Assembly: GCF_041734735.1 (NCBI RefSeq) | Contig: NC_134876.1 | Location: forward strand, 26,504,752 to 26,568,751 | Direction of reading: 5' to 3' | Origin: Babylonia areolata | Taxonomy: Eukaryota > Mollusca > Gastropoda > Neogastropoda > Buccinidae | DNA length: 64,000 nt | In this document: piece after piece, positions 1 to 11,760 of the stretch | How the letters are laid out: every line of letters begins with the position of its first letter | Position numbering within the stretch: position 1 is the first letter of the stretch | The notes under the pieces: generated by a model | Told to the model about the DNA's origin: nothing | Databases searched by the model: none | Seen by the model: the letters and a program-made list of their open reading frames with translations, nothing else | Made by a program: the position numbers and the translations under genes

Positions 1-345
1 CAGTCAGGGAATGGCTCTCAGTGTCTCTCAGTGTCTCTCAGTCATCGTATGTCTCTCAGTGTCTCTCAGTCATCGTATGGCTCTCAGTGTCTCTCAGTCA
101 TCGTATGGCTCTCAGTGTCTCTCAGTATCTCTCAGTGTCTCTCAGTCATCGTATGGCTCTCAGTATCTCTCAGTGTCTCTCAGTCATCGTATGGCTCTCA
201 GTATCTCTCAGTGTCTCTCAGTCATCGTATGGCTCTCAGTATCTCTCAGTGTCTCTCAGTCATCGTATGGCTCTCAGTGTCTCTCAGTGTCTCTCAGTCA
301 TCAGAGTCTCTCAGTGTCTCTAAGTCATGCTGTGGCTCTCAGTGT
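1..345. repeat. 10-bp tandem array (CTCTCAGTGT type)
   Basis: Degenerate 10-bp repeat, often grouped into larger units with TCATCGTATGG. It leaves all three plus-strand frames open, producing artefact Ser/Leu-rich ORFs. It runs off the left edge of the window. Confidence 0.93.
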
Positions 346-384
346 CTGACACCAAACGCACCTAAAGAATACATGTTCAACGTG

Positions 385-520
385 CTCTGAGGGTTGGTTT
401 TGGTTCGGTTTTTGTTGTTGTTGTGGGGGGGGGGGGGGGTTGTTTGTTTGTTTTTTGGGTTTTTTGGGGTTTTTTGTGGTTTTTTTGGTAGAGTTTGTTT
501 TTGTGTTTATTTTTTACATC
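385..520. repeat. G/T-rich low-complexity tract
   Basis: Runs of GTTTT, GTT triplets and a long poly-G (about 425-439). No coding content. The following stretch to 1070 is unique intergenic DNA with a poly-A run near 755-774. Confidence 0.8.
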
Positions 521-1073
521 ACATTCTTGTTTCTATGGTGTTTGTAAAAGATAAGTGTGTATTGTTTCAATAAGGGTGGACGGGGGGAGGGGGGAGGGCA
601 GACGTACCAAACTTCTTGCCTTGTTTTAAACCATTTCTCTCCCCTTATCTGTGGAAAAAGGAATTACATTTGTTCATAGTCAGCTGTGAAGAATTCTGAC
701 TTCTGGTTGAAATAATCAAAATTATCCACACACAAACTACTCGTAGTTCACGATTAAAAAAAAAAAAAAAAAAAACTTTGTGAAAATCGAAAATTACATT
801 CGTAGACTGACAATTAAGAATCGTAGAGAAAACATCGATCTGGTAATCAAAGAATATTAACAACAGACTTTCACCATTGTTCGAGTTGCATTGTGTTTTG
901 TTGGTGTATAATAATTCTATTACTTCTTTGTTGTCCGCGATGCAAGGTACAGAGGGGTAATGAGAGAGTAGGAAGGGAGAGAATATCGGCACTGGAAAGG
1001 CACACCCTTGTCACGAGCATTGTGGATTCTCGAAAGCCATACAAAGTGTGAATCATTATGAAACTATTGTCAC

Positions 1074-1405
1074 AGTGGTAAAGCGGTCGTTGCTTATTTG
1101 CCGTGAGTGTCTGTGCTCGAATCCAGCTCTTTCCAAGTTTGACTGGAAAACCAAACTGTGTGTTTAGTCTTGGGGCACTGAAAAAGAACCCATGACAACG
1201 AAAGTGTTGTCTTCTGGGAACATTCTCCAGAAGAAATCCACTCTGATAGATACAGATACAATGTATATTCATGCACTCACGGCAAGGCCTGACTAAGGGC
1301 ATAGAGTTGTCTGCTGGTCAGGAATCTACTAAGCATATGTGGTGTAGCGTATATGGGTTTGTCCATACGCAGTGACGCCTCCTTGAGAAACTGAAACTGG
1401 TTATT
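1074..1405 (+). mobile_element. tRNA-derived SINE
   Basis: Head CAGTGGTAAAGCGG with a degraded B box (GCTCGAATCCAG), then the body shared with other copies here (AAGTTTGACTGGAAAACCAA, AAAAGAACCCATGACAACG), and a tail CCTTGAGAAACTGAAACTG. Near full length, plus orientation. The same family is at 25938, 31845 and, as tails only, at several sites. Confidence 0.85.
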
Positions 1406-1789
1406 TGCAAACAGAAATCAAAGACCCTGTAACTGTCACGCGTCGATATATCCTGAGTGTGAGACTTCCCTGAGCTGACAAGAAGCCGCCAGGGGCCAGG
1501 CAGGCAACGTGTCCCGCTTCCCACGATCGGAGCAACTCGCGTCCGTGAATTGTGTTTTGGGTTTAGTGTGTGCATGTATCTGTCTGGCACTCCACTGTCA
1601 ACCGTTGTTGGAGTCACATTAGACCAGGGGGTTGGGGCTTTGATTTCCTCATGTCTTCTGCTGTGGTGAAGCAGCAGGTTGCCGTCGTTTGTCGGCGAGC
1701 GTTGCAACAGCTGGAACACCAGTTTCAGGTCTTTTACGTAACCTGTCTGAGGTGGGGTTTTCCCCCACTTTCCTGTATGTACGGGTCTA

Positions 1790-2375
1790 CTACCCTGCTG
1801 GTTGTGGGCTGGAGCGAGGTCTGCATGATGCAGGACTGGCACTGTGCTCTGCTGGTTGTAGGCTGGAGGGAGGTCTGCATGGTGCAGGACTGGCACTGTG
1901 CTCTGCTGGTTGTGGCTGTGGGCTGGAGGGAGGTCTGTATGGTGCAGGACTGGCACTGTGCTCTGTTGGTTGTGGCTGTGGGCTGGAGGGAGGTCTGCAT
2001 GGTGCGGGACTGACGCTGTGTTCTGCTGGCTGTGGGCTGGAGGGAGGTCTGCATGGTGCAGGACTGGCACTGTGCTCTGCTGGTTGTGGCTGTGGGCTGG
2101 AGGGAGGTCTGTATGGTGCGGGACTGACGCTGTGTTCTGCTGGCTGTGGGCTGGAGGGAGGTCTGCATGGTGCAGGACTAGCACTGTGCTCTGCTGGTTG
2201 TGGCTGTGGGCTGGAGGGAGGTCTGCATGGTGCAGGACTGGCACTGTGCTCTGCTGGTTGTGGCTGTGGGCTGGAGGGAGGTCTGTATGGTGCGGGACTG
2301 GCACTGTGTTCTGCTGGTTGTGGGCTGGAGGGAGGTCTGTATGGTGCAGGACTGGCACTGTGCTCTGCGGCGGCA
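1790..2375. repeat. about 60-bp minisatellite
   Basis: About ten copies of a unit containing GGAGGGAGGTCTGCATGGTG and CAGGACTGGCACTGTGCTCT, in 54- and 60-bp versions. Unit lengths are multiples of three, so frames stay open on both strands (up to 354 codons); these are not genes. Confidence 0.92.
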
Positions 2376-2728
2376 GCGACAACAGCGTCTGCTGGGAGGA
2401 CTTGGTCGCTGTTGTTGATAGTTTAGTGCTGTCCCCAAACTCTCTGTCTCGCTAATTCCATCCATTCCTGACCGCTGGTGTATTCTTGGACTGCGGCGGC
2501 AGAGATTGGGCACAGCAGAATATCTCTTTTTGAGTGTTTGATTGTGTGTGAGAGTGGTGGTCGTGTCAGTATTGTTTCGTTCATTGAATTTCGTGCTCGT
2601 AAAAACCAACACACTACTTTGTTTGTTGTTTGCTTTTGAATAGATATTATAATGTCAAGTGGATGTTGGTTGTTCCGACTGGTGCGGAGGGCTGACAGAT
2701 TCTTCATTGAGTTTTTTGTCATCGTTCA

Positions 2729-2740
2729 TCCATCTGTCTA

Positions 2741-2778
<38 letters not shown>

Positions 2779-2780
2779 AG
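2729..2780. repeat. (TCTG)n microsatellite
   Basis: Imperfect TCTG/TCTA tetranucleotide repeat. Flanking DNA to 3085 is unique with no supported feature. Confidence 0.85.
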
Positions 2781-3085
2781 CCGTGGCACGACAGTGATAA
2801 TGGTCTTTTACGTAAGAAGAAAAACAATACCAACGTCTTTTCAATGCCCCCTCTTCCCCATCCCCCTCTCATATTTCAGGAATCCCAGTGACTTTCACAC
2901 GTTTATTATTATGTTTTATAATGACAGTCCAGCCGGTTATTTTCTTTACCGGATATGACTCACCGGACGCGATTTTCCTGCACCAGAAGTTTGACGTCAG
3001 TTACGAAAGGTTTAGGGTTGGTGCTTATTTACGCTTTTTCACGACGAAGAAATGTCATAAATCAGTACACTTCCTTTGTTCGTGA

Positions 3086-3126
3086 ACACACACACACACA
3101 CACACACGCACGCACACACACACACG

Positions 3127-3166
<40 letters not shown>
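3086..3166. repeat. (CA)n microsatellite
   Basis: Long CA repeat with CGCA interruptions. Confidence 0.93.
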
Positions 3167-3170
<4 letters not shown>

Positions 3171-3296
3171 TATATTATACACGTGTATAAATGATATCAA
3201 TCAGACCGGTGAACAGTCACCTTAATCATCTCCTGCTGATGAAGAAAGAAAGGAAGAAACTGTAGCGAGGAACATAGACGCGATTTGTTTTCCTGA

Positions 3297-3362
3297 CAGC
3301 TGATGGGGTGTAGTGTGTATGGATCAGTTCTCATGCCTTGACACCTGCCTGAAATTAAACTT
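3297..3362 (+). mobile_element. SINE 3' end fragment
   Basis: GGTGTAGTGTGTATGGATCA and GACACCTGCCTGAAATTAAA match the 3' end of the local SINE family; the head is missing. Confidence 0.6.
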
Positions 3363-3435
3363 TATTATTACCACTGGTAGCAGTTGTTGTTATAGTTATT
3401 GCAGCTATTGTTGTAACCATGTTTTGCAATAGGAA

Positions 3436-3657
3436 AGGAAAGTAGGCATGCTGTGGGACCTGTGGAAGGAAGGTGGGAATGCTGTGGGACCTGTGGAAGG
3501 AAGGTGGTAATGCTGTGGGACCTGTGGAAGGAAGGTGGGAATGTTGTGGGACCTGTGGAAGGAAGGTGGGAGTGCTGTGGGACCTGTGGAAGGAAGGTGG
3601 GAATGCTGTGGGACCTGTGGAAGGAAGGGAGGCATGCTGTGGGACCTGTGGAAGGAA
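3436..3657. repeat. 31-bp minisatellite
   Basis: Seven copies of a unit containing ATGCTGTGGGACCTGTGGAA followed by GGAAGGTGGGA. Confidence 0.93.
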
Positions 3658-3934
3658 AGAATCTTGCAGGTGACCTTGGATGCAGGTCAGATCCGTGCCT
3701 TTCAACGAGATGTGATTGCGATATGGACCGTGTGTGTGAGGAACGCTGGGGGACCCCTTCTGGTGTGAAGTTAGTCTTATGGTCTGCTGAAGCTCAGTTG
3801 ACATGCTGTCCGTGAAGCTAGTCAAATAGCTTCTGCAACATGTGGTGGGGTGGGGTGTGTGGGTGTGGGTGTGGTGGTTGTGTGGTTGTGGGTGTGTGTG
3901 GTGTGCGTGGTTGGAGAGAAGGTTTTAAGAATGC

Positions 3935-6760
3935 TGTGACCTAATTTTACGTATCTGTGATGATTTATGTTCGTACTGTTGACATATAATAATATTCCTG
4001 TGGTACCTTGGTAAAAGAATTTCAATGCGTGTGGGACCTTCAAGCAGGATAGAGCTGATGACTGGGGAAAGGTAGGTCAAGAATCTGGTGAACCTTTCAG
4101 AGTGATGACAGATGGTCTGCTGGACTGTCGCAGGACTTGAGAAGGGTTGATGGACCTGCGGAACGAAGGGAACGCGGTGAATGTGAAGGAAGGGAGCTGT
4201 GATGTGAGAAGTGGTGAAGACATGATGACCTGTGGATGAGAGAGATGATGAGATGCTTATACAGGCCTATCCTGTCAAAGACCAAACTCTAAGTGATTAA
4301 AACACTGGGGTCAGCAACAGATGCTTAGTCATTCGTTGTGTCATTCAACGTATGTTCTGGGTAGCCTTGTTTGCATAATAGGACATATTACATGCTTGTG
4401 AACTGTGTAATGTTGGATCTCTGCGTGGAAACCGTGGAGGAAGGTTGGTGTAATTCTGTGGGACCTTGGGGCAAAGCATTCTGCAATTGTTCTGTTTGGA
4501 CCTTGAAGCAGCATGTCGGTAATGCATGTGGTGTCCTTGGCACGCGTGGGGGTCATGCCATGTGGGTCACCCATGGAAAGAAGGAGTCAAATAAATATAT
4601 GTAGGAAAAACCCATTAAGCAATAACCAATTTCGGCAAGCCATTAATCACGCGCTTCGAGGTCTTTATACCAAGGTCCGTGATACACTCAGGGACTTTCT
4701 TACATCATCGTGATGTCGTCATAAGGTCCATTCTTCCAAGCCGCTCAGGACCGCATTACAACCAGCGGAAGAGTGCGCCTGTCATCACTACCTGCGCCAG
4801 TCACTTTCTTCGTGCACAGCAGCTGAGCCCAGGTTCATCCTTCTGAACTCGTCTTTCCCATCCATCTGGAACTTCACTGCACGCCGCGCACGCCTGAACC
4901 TTCACCAGTAGTGAAGCTTTCAGGCTTGTGACGCTTCAAGTTGTGAACCAGCTGTTGAAGCTATCTAAATGCAGTTGTTCTCTTTGTATGTTCTCATGTA
5001 CTGTGTGTGTTGTATTTGGTGGTGAGTGTATTTTAGTCGTTTGGTCATACGTCCAGAGAGTGTGGGGGTGGTGGGAGTAGGGACTTTTTTGTGCCCGCCT
5101 GTGTCATGCTTGAGTTGCAAAGGTTTTCATATTTGTACAATGCACTCGTATGTATCCTAATTTCTACTGTATCTGTGATTTTCGATTTATGTTCGTAACT
5201 TGTTATGTACTATACCCTCCACCCCCCCCTCCCCCCCCCCCCCCCCACCCTCAATATTCCTTGTGACTCCGGTACACTTGGTAATAAAGACATATTCTAT
5301 CCACTGCCGTCTGTCTGCTGGAGACCTTCACAGCCAGGCCAATCCTCATGAGCTCAGATGACTGGGACGAAAGAAGTTGTCTGAGGGTCAACCGACATCA
5401 TAGCGTGAACCTTTCAGATGTTGATCGACAGATCTGGTCTGGCTGGGACATGTCGCAGGACTTCGGCAGACAGGGTTCTGCACTGGAGCCCTCAGCGCCA
5501 GAGACGAAGGGAACGGCCACAGGTGAAGTGATGTCAGAAGACGACAGGGAGCTCCAGATGATGGTGATGATGATGTTGACGATGATGACGACCATGATGA
5601 CCATGATGACGATGACGACGATGATGATGATGATGATTCTTATACAGCGCCTATCCTCGGTCAAAGACCAAACTCTAAGTGATTTAAAAACACGGGGTCA
5701 TTTGCACAACAGACTGCCTACCATATCATTCGTTTCCTGTGTCATTCAATCTGTATGCATTCTGGGTATGTTCTTGTTTCCATAATTCACCGACATAATT
5801 ACATGATCTTTAACGTGTGTATTTGATCTTCTGCGTGCGTATACACACGATGGGGTTCAGGCACCAGCATGTCTGTGCATAATTATCTGGAATATCGGAA
5901 AACCTCCACCCTTCGGGGTTCAGACACCAGCATATCTGCACATAATTATCTGGAATATCGGAAAAACCTGAACGCCAGCATGTCTGTACATAACCACGTG
6001 GTGTTCCTTTCACCGCTCGTTGGGCGTGTCACGTGACACATGTCAAGGAGAAAACAGTCACCACATGAAACAAGTCAATCCAAACTAAAAAAATATATAT
6101 ATTAAAGAAAGAATAATCACACACAATTAAGAACAATCACACACAATTTTGGCAATCACATTAACATTTCACGCCATAATCCGAGTACCTTCGTACATCA
6201 CACAATGTGCCGTCATCAACACTCACGAGGAATACTTCTTGACATTCTCTCGTACAATGCTACAATGTCATCAAGTCCACTTCTTCCAAGCCAGTCTTCA
6301 GGACCCATACAACCAGCCAGGGAAGGAGTGCGGCCTTGGTCATCACCTGAAACCTGCCGCCAGTCACTTCTCTTCGTGCACAGCAGCTGGAGTCCCAGGT
6401 ATCATCCATTGCTGCCCAAACTGACGTCTTCACCATTCCATTGAAAGGAACATCACCACCTGCACGGCCCGCGCACGCCTGAAACCTTCACCAGATGAGT
6501 GGTGCTTTCAGGCTGTGACTGGCTGTGCAAAGTTTTGGTGAAAACCAGCATGTTGAGAGGACTATCTACAAGATGCATTGTTGTTCTCTTTTATTTCACT
6601 CCATGTAACTTGTGTTTAGTAATTTTGGAATGAAAAGCTGAAGTGAAAAATATTTTTACGCAATATCAGTTTGTCAATACGTACAAACAGAGAGAGAGGA
6701 GGGGGGTAGGGGGAGATCACGGCACTTTTTTTCCCGCACATGTGTCAAGGCGGCTTGTCA
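3935..6760. repeat. old tandem duplication of a composite repeat block
   Basis: Two diverged blocks, about 3935-5140 and 5145-6760, carry the same landmarks in the same order: a LINE-type 3' tail (TATGTTCGTAC..., GGTAATAAAGAC at 5281), a GAAGGGAAC-containing segment, an inverted AGCGCCTATCC/AAAGACCAAACTCTAAGTG tail element, a TGTGTCATTCAA segment, and a CTTCGTGCACAGCAGCTG / CGCGCACGCCTGAA segment. No host gene is supported in either block. Confidence 0.7.
5556..5640. repeat. ATG/GAT trinucleotide-rich tract
   Basis: Imperfect GATGAT and GACGAT triplets inside the second block of the tandem duplication. The poly-Met frame it makes is an artefact. Confidence 0.85.
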
Positions 6761-6913
6761 AAGTCCGTGAAAAGAGCTCTTCCATCACCGCTTTGTCACC
6801 AACTGTCACGCCTCAGTGTTGACATCAGTGAATAGTTGAGCCCTGATGTCTCCCCCTCTTCCCCTGTGCTGAGTGACGTCACTGTCCGCTGACAGCCTCC
6901 ATTGCTGCTATCA

Positions 6914-6980
6914 TGGCGTGTTTATGGATTTGTCCGAACGCAGTGTGCCTCCTTGAGCTACTGAAACTGAAACTGGCGTC
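6914..6980 (+). mobile_element. SINE 3' end fragment
   Basis: GTTTATGGATTTGTCCGAAC, CCTCCTTGAG and a GAAACTGAAACTG tail match the 3' end of the local SINE. Confidence 0.75.
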
Positions 6981-7141
6981 GTCAGCACACACAGTTGAAA
7001 TGTGATGCTTATTAATGAACCGGAAGGACCGGCTTTGACAGCTTTACTAGCTGATTCGCCGTCAGGGCTTTTGAAGGTGGTGAACTCTGTGTTTGTGTGT
7101 GTATGTGTTTGTGTGTGTGTGTGTGTGTGTAGAAGCAGGGT

Positions 7142-7777
7142 ATGACTGTGTTTGGGATGCTCAATTCTTCTTGGAGAGGGAATCTTTCTGCAAGAATGAC
7201 AACATTGCTTTTTCAAAATCTATGGAGACATGCTCTAGAGTCGAGTAGTAAATGTTTGTTTTATCGAAATTTCAAAAGTGGATTTGGTAGAGAAAAATGT
7301 ATAAGTCAAATGCCTGATAATTACGTTATCAGCTTCTTCAGATTTCGAAGTAGTAATCATAAGCTGGAAATAGAAAAAGGCAGACACAAAGGCATACCAA
7401 GAAAGTTACGGCTTTGTAAGGTTTGTAACATGTCTGTGATTGGTGATGAGTTTCATTTTATAATGGAATGTCCCAATTATGATCAGTTACGAAATAGATA
7501 TGTTCCTAAAAAATATTTGTCTCTAAAATCGGCTTTTAATTTTTGTAATATGCTCAAAGGAGGCAAAAAGCCATTTTAGCTGTAAGTAAGATAATTAGAT
7601 TTGCAAATGTTGTCTAGTTATACTTTTGGAGCTGAAAAACATTTGTGTTTTCTCAACTTTTATGTGACATTGTTGTTTATTTGGAAATGTTTGTTCTGGG
7701 CATGTAAAGTTTATTTTGCAGTAATCCTCCATACTTCAGTAGGAGTGAAAGGATAATTAAAACTTGAAACTTGAAAG
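7142..7777 (+). mobile_element. LINE 3' fragment (ORF2 C terminus and 3' UTR)
   Basis: Encodes the C-terminal knuckle of a non-LTR ORF2: FRFRSSNHKLEIEKGRHKGI, LCKVCNMSVIGDEFHFIMEC (C-C-H-C spacing), stop at 7579, then a short AT-rich 3' UTR ending in repeated AAACTTGAAA. It is the same family as the large LINE at 41.0-44.0 kb, which has [15 protein letters not shown] and [19 protein letters not shown]. 5'-truncated, plus strand. Confidence 0.85.
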
Positions 7778-7894
7778 TTGTGTGTGTGTGTTTGAGAGAG
7801 AGACAGACAGACGTACAGGCAGACAGACTGGGTGACCAGCCGCACAGGCCCAGCGAAAGATAATCATGTCATGTGGTTGACTTTCCAGCATGCA

Positions 7895-8070
7895 GGGGCC
7901 GGGGAGGGGGAGGGGGAGAGGGAGGTTGTTGGTGCACGCGTGTCACTACGCCTTTTCTTTCCCAGCTCTGTCTACGCAGTCTGAACAGGACGGGGAGGGA
8001 GAGGGAAGGAGGGGAGGTTGGGCGTGTGGGGATGGGGGAGGGAGCGGGAGGGGGGATGGGGGGGGGGGCT
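7895..8070. repeat. G-rich purine tract
   Basis: GGGGA-type runs on the plus strand, interrupted by a unique segment near 7930-7990. Possible G-quadruplex former; no coding content. Confidence 0.7.
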
Positions 8071-8147
8071 GTAGACGTCAGCTTTGACAAGACATGGAAA
8101 AATTAATGGGTTTTTTTTTCAATTTTGACGTTGATTTGCAACACTGT

Positions 8148-8148
<1 letters not shown>

Positions 8149-8201
<53 letters not shown>
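8149..8201. repeat. (CA)n microsatellite
   Basis: Uninterrupted CA repeat of about 25 units. Confidence 0.95.
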
Positions 8202-8202
<1 letters not shown>

Positions 8203-8481
8203 AATATGCAGAAATACATGACAAAACAGAGCATATTAAAAAATTTAAAAAACTATAAAAAAAACAAAACATGTTAACATCTTTATTGAGAAGAAGAAGA
8301 GAAGAGGAAGAACAACAACAAAGGATATTCAGCATCTCTCTGTCCTCACAGTTCGTTGTTATCTCCCTTCCCCTGAGGTTTTCAGTCACACTTCTACACA
8401 GCTGCTGTGAAGATCTGCTGGCTGACAAAAGTGTTGTATGTCAGTCGTTGTGAAATGTTCAATGCACTCAACAGGCGCAGT

Positions 8482-8838
8482 TTGGGTTTTTATTCCTCGA
8501 ATGGTGTGCCGTGTATGATTCCAGCTGAGTAATATTGTTCAGTTTGCTTTAGCAGTGAAGTGTCAGACTCACCCCCTGCAATGTGTACACCTGCTGTGCA
8601 GAGTACCCTTTCTTCTTCCACCTCTCTCCAGATTCCAGAAATTCTGATGGCGCTCCTCTGGATAGTCATTTGACACAGGAACCGAATGATGAGCGCCCAG
8701 TGGCAGACGTCAGTCGGCTCTACCCAGGAAGGCAGCCTGTTGTGCAAATGACCCCGTGTTTGTAAAGCGCTCAGAGCTTGGTCTCCGACCAAGGATAGGC
8801 GCTATATAAGTATCCATATCAATCAATCAATCAATCAA
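8482..8838 (+). mobile_element. interspersed element with (AATC)n tail
   Basis: Ends in GCGCTCAGAGCTTGGTCTCC, AAGGATAGGCGCTATATAAG, then (AATC)n. Parts recur at 4256-4300 and 5635-5720 (inverted), 18285-18335, 28010-28560 and 32960-33015 (inverted), so it is a dispersed retroposon-like family. The class (SINE or LINE tail) cannot be settled from the sequence alone. Confidence 0.65.
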
Positions 8839-8904
8839 AAAGTGGAGCACCATCAATACCAACGGAGGTTCCTCTCATTTTCATCATGAAGAGAACATCC
8901 CTTC

Positions 8905-9330
8905 TCTTATATGTACATGATACTGCTTACCTGGCCAGATGTACATCCCTTCTCATATCGGTACACGATACTGCTTACCTGGCCAGATGTACCTGATACT
9001 GCTTACCTGGCCAGATGTACATACTGTTTACCTGGCCAGATGTACATGATACTGCTTACCTGGCCAGATGTACATCCCTTCTCATATCGGTACACGATAC
9101 TGCTTACCTGGCCAGATGTACCTGATACTGCTTACCTGGCCAGATGTACATACTGTTTACCTGGCCAGATGTACATGATACTGCTTACCTGGCCAGATGT
9201 ACATCCCTTCTCATATATGTACATGATACTGCTTACCTGGCCAGATGTACCTGATACTGCTTTCCTGACCAGATGTACATGATACTGTTTACCTGGCCAG
9301 ATGTACATAATACTGTTTACCTGGCCAGAA
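8905..9330. repeat. minisatellite with 28-bp subunits and 129-bp higher-order unit
   Basis: Subunit around GATACTGCTTACCTGGCCAG with GTACAT; a larger block starting CCCTTCTCATATCGGTAC repeats after 129 bp (8947 and 9076). Confidence 0.9.
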
Positions 9331-9565
9331 TACATTTGGAGCATAGAGTGCTGATCTTGTACTTTATTCGGCGTGAGACAAGGAGCCAGTGGAGATGTTG
9401 CAAAAGAGGAGTGATGTGCTCAGATCTTTTCTTTCTGAGGACGAGTCGGGCAGCAGAGTTTTGTTTGTGCTGAAGGGACTGAAGCAGGCAAACCAGACAA
9501 TAGAGAGTTACAGTAGTCAAGGCGAGAGAGAATGAGAGAAACGACAAGTGTAGATGTTGCGTCAA
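9330..9565 (-). mobile_element. LINE ORF2 C-terminal fragment
   Basis: Minus-strand frame contains NSAARLVLRKKRSEHITPLL and HLHWLLVSRRIKYKI, a signature of non-LTR ORF2 C termini found widely in molluscs. Truncated on both sides and bordered by minisatellites. A different family from the LINEs at 7.1 and 41 kb. Confidence 0.8.
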
Positions 9566-9589
9566 TGGACAGATATTTTCGGATGGAAC

Positions 9590-9828
9590 ATCGCTCTTCT
9601 AATGGAGAGATTCGCCTACTGTTGTCGCTCTTCTAATGGAGAGATTAGCCTACTGTTGTCGCTCTTCTAATGAGGAGATTAGTCTACTGTTGTCGCTCTT
9701 CTAATGGAGAGATTCGCCTACTGCTGTCGATCTTCTAATGGAGAGATTCGCCTACTGCTGTCGCTCTTCTAATGGAGAGATTAGCCTACTGTTGTCGCTC
9801 TTCTAATGAGGAGATTAGCCTCCCCTCA
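9590..9828. repeat. 34-bp minisatellite
   Basis: Seven copies around TCGCTCTTCTAATGGAGAGA and TTCGCCTACTGTTG. Confidence 0.92.
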
Positions 9829-9837
9829 TGTTACAAC

Positions 9838-10070
9838 GGACAGACACTCTGGGAGCTTCAGGCCTGTGCTGTTTTACCAGCAGGCAGCTTACCCACGGAC
9901 ACTGTGGGAGCTTCAGGCCCGTGTTGTTTTACCAGCAGGCAGCTTACCCACGGACACTGTGGGAGCTTCAGGCCCGTGTTGTTTTACCAGCAAGCACCTT
10001 ACCCACAGACACTGTGGGAGCTTCAGGCCCGTGCTGTTTTACCAGCAGGCAGCTTACCCACAGAACAGAA
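9838..10070. repeat. 55-bp minisatellite
   Basis: Four copies around GGACACTGTGGGAGCTTCAG and TTTTACCAGCAGGCAGCTTA. The DNA between 10070 and 10600 is unique with no supported feature. Confidence 0.92.
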
Positions 10071-10599
10071 AAGGTACAGGGTGCACGGAACCAAGACATT
10101 GTCTTCAGGCTTGTTACCTGCGATGTTAACTTTCTGACGTGTTTATTGTAAAAGTCATACATTTTGTTTGGGTCATACATCTAACGTGTCTGTCAGTGTG
10201 TTCCTCACAAACACGAACATTGTAAAGAAGAGTCCCATTTCCAGTCATGCATAACACTGTCAAAAAAAGTCTTTTTTTCTTAGATCTCATCACGTGTGGC
10301 ACGACCATATATCAGCTCAGAGGGAGAACAAAGGCTTTCTGTTTCCAAAGACTGTAACTCTTGTCAGACTAATTGATGGGACTACAAGAGGTGAAAGATA
10401 ATAATAGCAGCAGACAAGATCAGTTCACATGTTTCATGCTTGCCGGGAGAAGACACACATGCATGCAACAAGAAATCGTGACTTGTCATCAAATAGCGGT
10501 CAACGCTGCACAGTTATTTCATTCATCTCAAATGTCCAATGCATGTTTAAGCATGTCACTGCTAATCCGCTGCCTCTCTTCCTTGGACGCACAAACATA

Positions 10600-10605
10600 A
10601 TGTGC

Positions 10606-10647
<42 letters not shown>

Positions 10648-10846
10648 TATTTGTGAATGTGTGGTGTGCGTGTAGGGAGAGAGGGACACAGAGAGAGACA
10701 CAGAGAGAGCCTTATAAACCATGGAAAAGATTAATTACTGTCTTTGTGAAGGACCCTGACAAGTTTTTGAAATGTTATATTTACATAGCGTATTCCGTCT
10801 CAACCGCTGTCAAAAGGAAAACGTTACTACGACATGCAAGAACGAA

Positions 10847-10888
<42 letters not shown>

Positions 10889-10890
10889 GT
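10600..10890. repeat. two (GT)n microsatellites
   Basis: GT runs at about 10603-10646 and 10853-10888, the second followed by a CTT-rich tract. Confidence 0.92.
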
Positions 10891-11029
10891 TCTTCTTCTT
10901 CTTCTTTCTTCTTCATCACCTGGTATCTTCTTTGTTTTTGTATGTGGTGGTTTTCATAGAAAAGTAGTCTTGTGTATGAATTTGCATGTGAAAGATGTAC
11001 CTATCGATCAGTGAAACGTAAAATTCTTT

Positions 11030-11285
11030 TAATGAGCTGTGGCTTTCACAGTGATGACTATGAGACTTGAGCTATGGCTTTCACAGTTATGGCTATGAGG
11101 GGTGAGCAATGGCTTTCAGAGTTATGGCTATGAGAGTTGAGCTATGGCTTTCACAGTTATGGCTGTGAGAGTTGAGCTATGGCTTTCACAGTTATGGCTA
11201 TGAGACTTGAGCTATGGCTTTCACAGTTATGACTATTAGGGGTGAGTAATGGCTTTCACAGTTATGACTGCGAGGGGTGTGCACG
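11030..11285. repeat. minisatellite, about 33-36 bp
   Basis: About seven degenerate copies around TATGGCTTTCACAGTTATGG. Confidence 0.88.
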
Positions 11286-11294
11286 TAGACCTGT

Positions 11295-11760
11295 GTGTGA
11301 AACAGTTTAACGTGGAGAGGATGTGGCACTGATAGAGTTTAACGTGGAGAAGATGTGGCAGTGAGAGTTTAACATGGAGAAGATGTGGCACTGATAGAGT
11401 TTAACGTGGAGAAGATGTTTAACGTGGAGAAGATGTGGCAGTGATAGAGTTTAACGTGTAGAAGATGTGGCAGTGATAGAGTTTAACATGGAGAAGATGT
11501 GGCAGTGATAGAGTTTAACATGGAGATGTGGCACCGACAGTTTACGTGGAGAAGATGTGGCACTGATAGAGTTTAACGTGGAGAAGATGTGGCACTGATA
11601 AAGTTTAACATGGAGAAGATGTGGCAGTGATAGAGTTTAACGTGGAGAAGATGTGGCACTGACAGAGTTTAACGTGGAGAGGATGTGGCAGTGATAGAGT
11701 TTAACGTGGAGAAGATGTGGCAGTGATAGTTTACGTGGAGAAGATGTGGCACTCAGTGGC
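11295..11760. repeat. 32-bp minisatellite
   Basis: About 14 copies around TTTAACGTGGAGAAGATGTG and GCAGTGATAGAG. The DNA from 11760 to 12220 is unique and G-rich near 12110-12170. Confidence 0.92.

Noticed and set aside
1-390. Ser/Leu-rich small proteins at the left edge
   Set aside because: All three plus frames are open because of the 10-bp repeat.
1318-2382. 354-codon minus-strand frame
   Set aside because: Produced by a minisatellite with a period divisible by three; residues simply cycle and all other frames are open too.
5348-5785. 145-codon frame with acidic start and poly-Met
   Set aside because: Lies in a duplicated repeat block; the Met run is a GAT/ATG microsatellite and the end is a retroposon tail.
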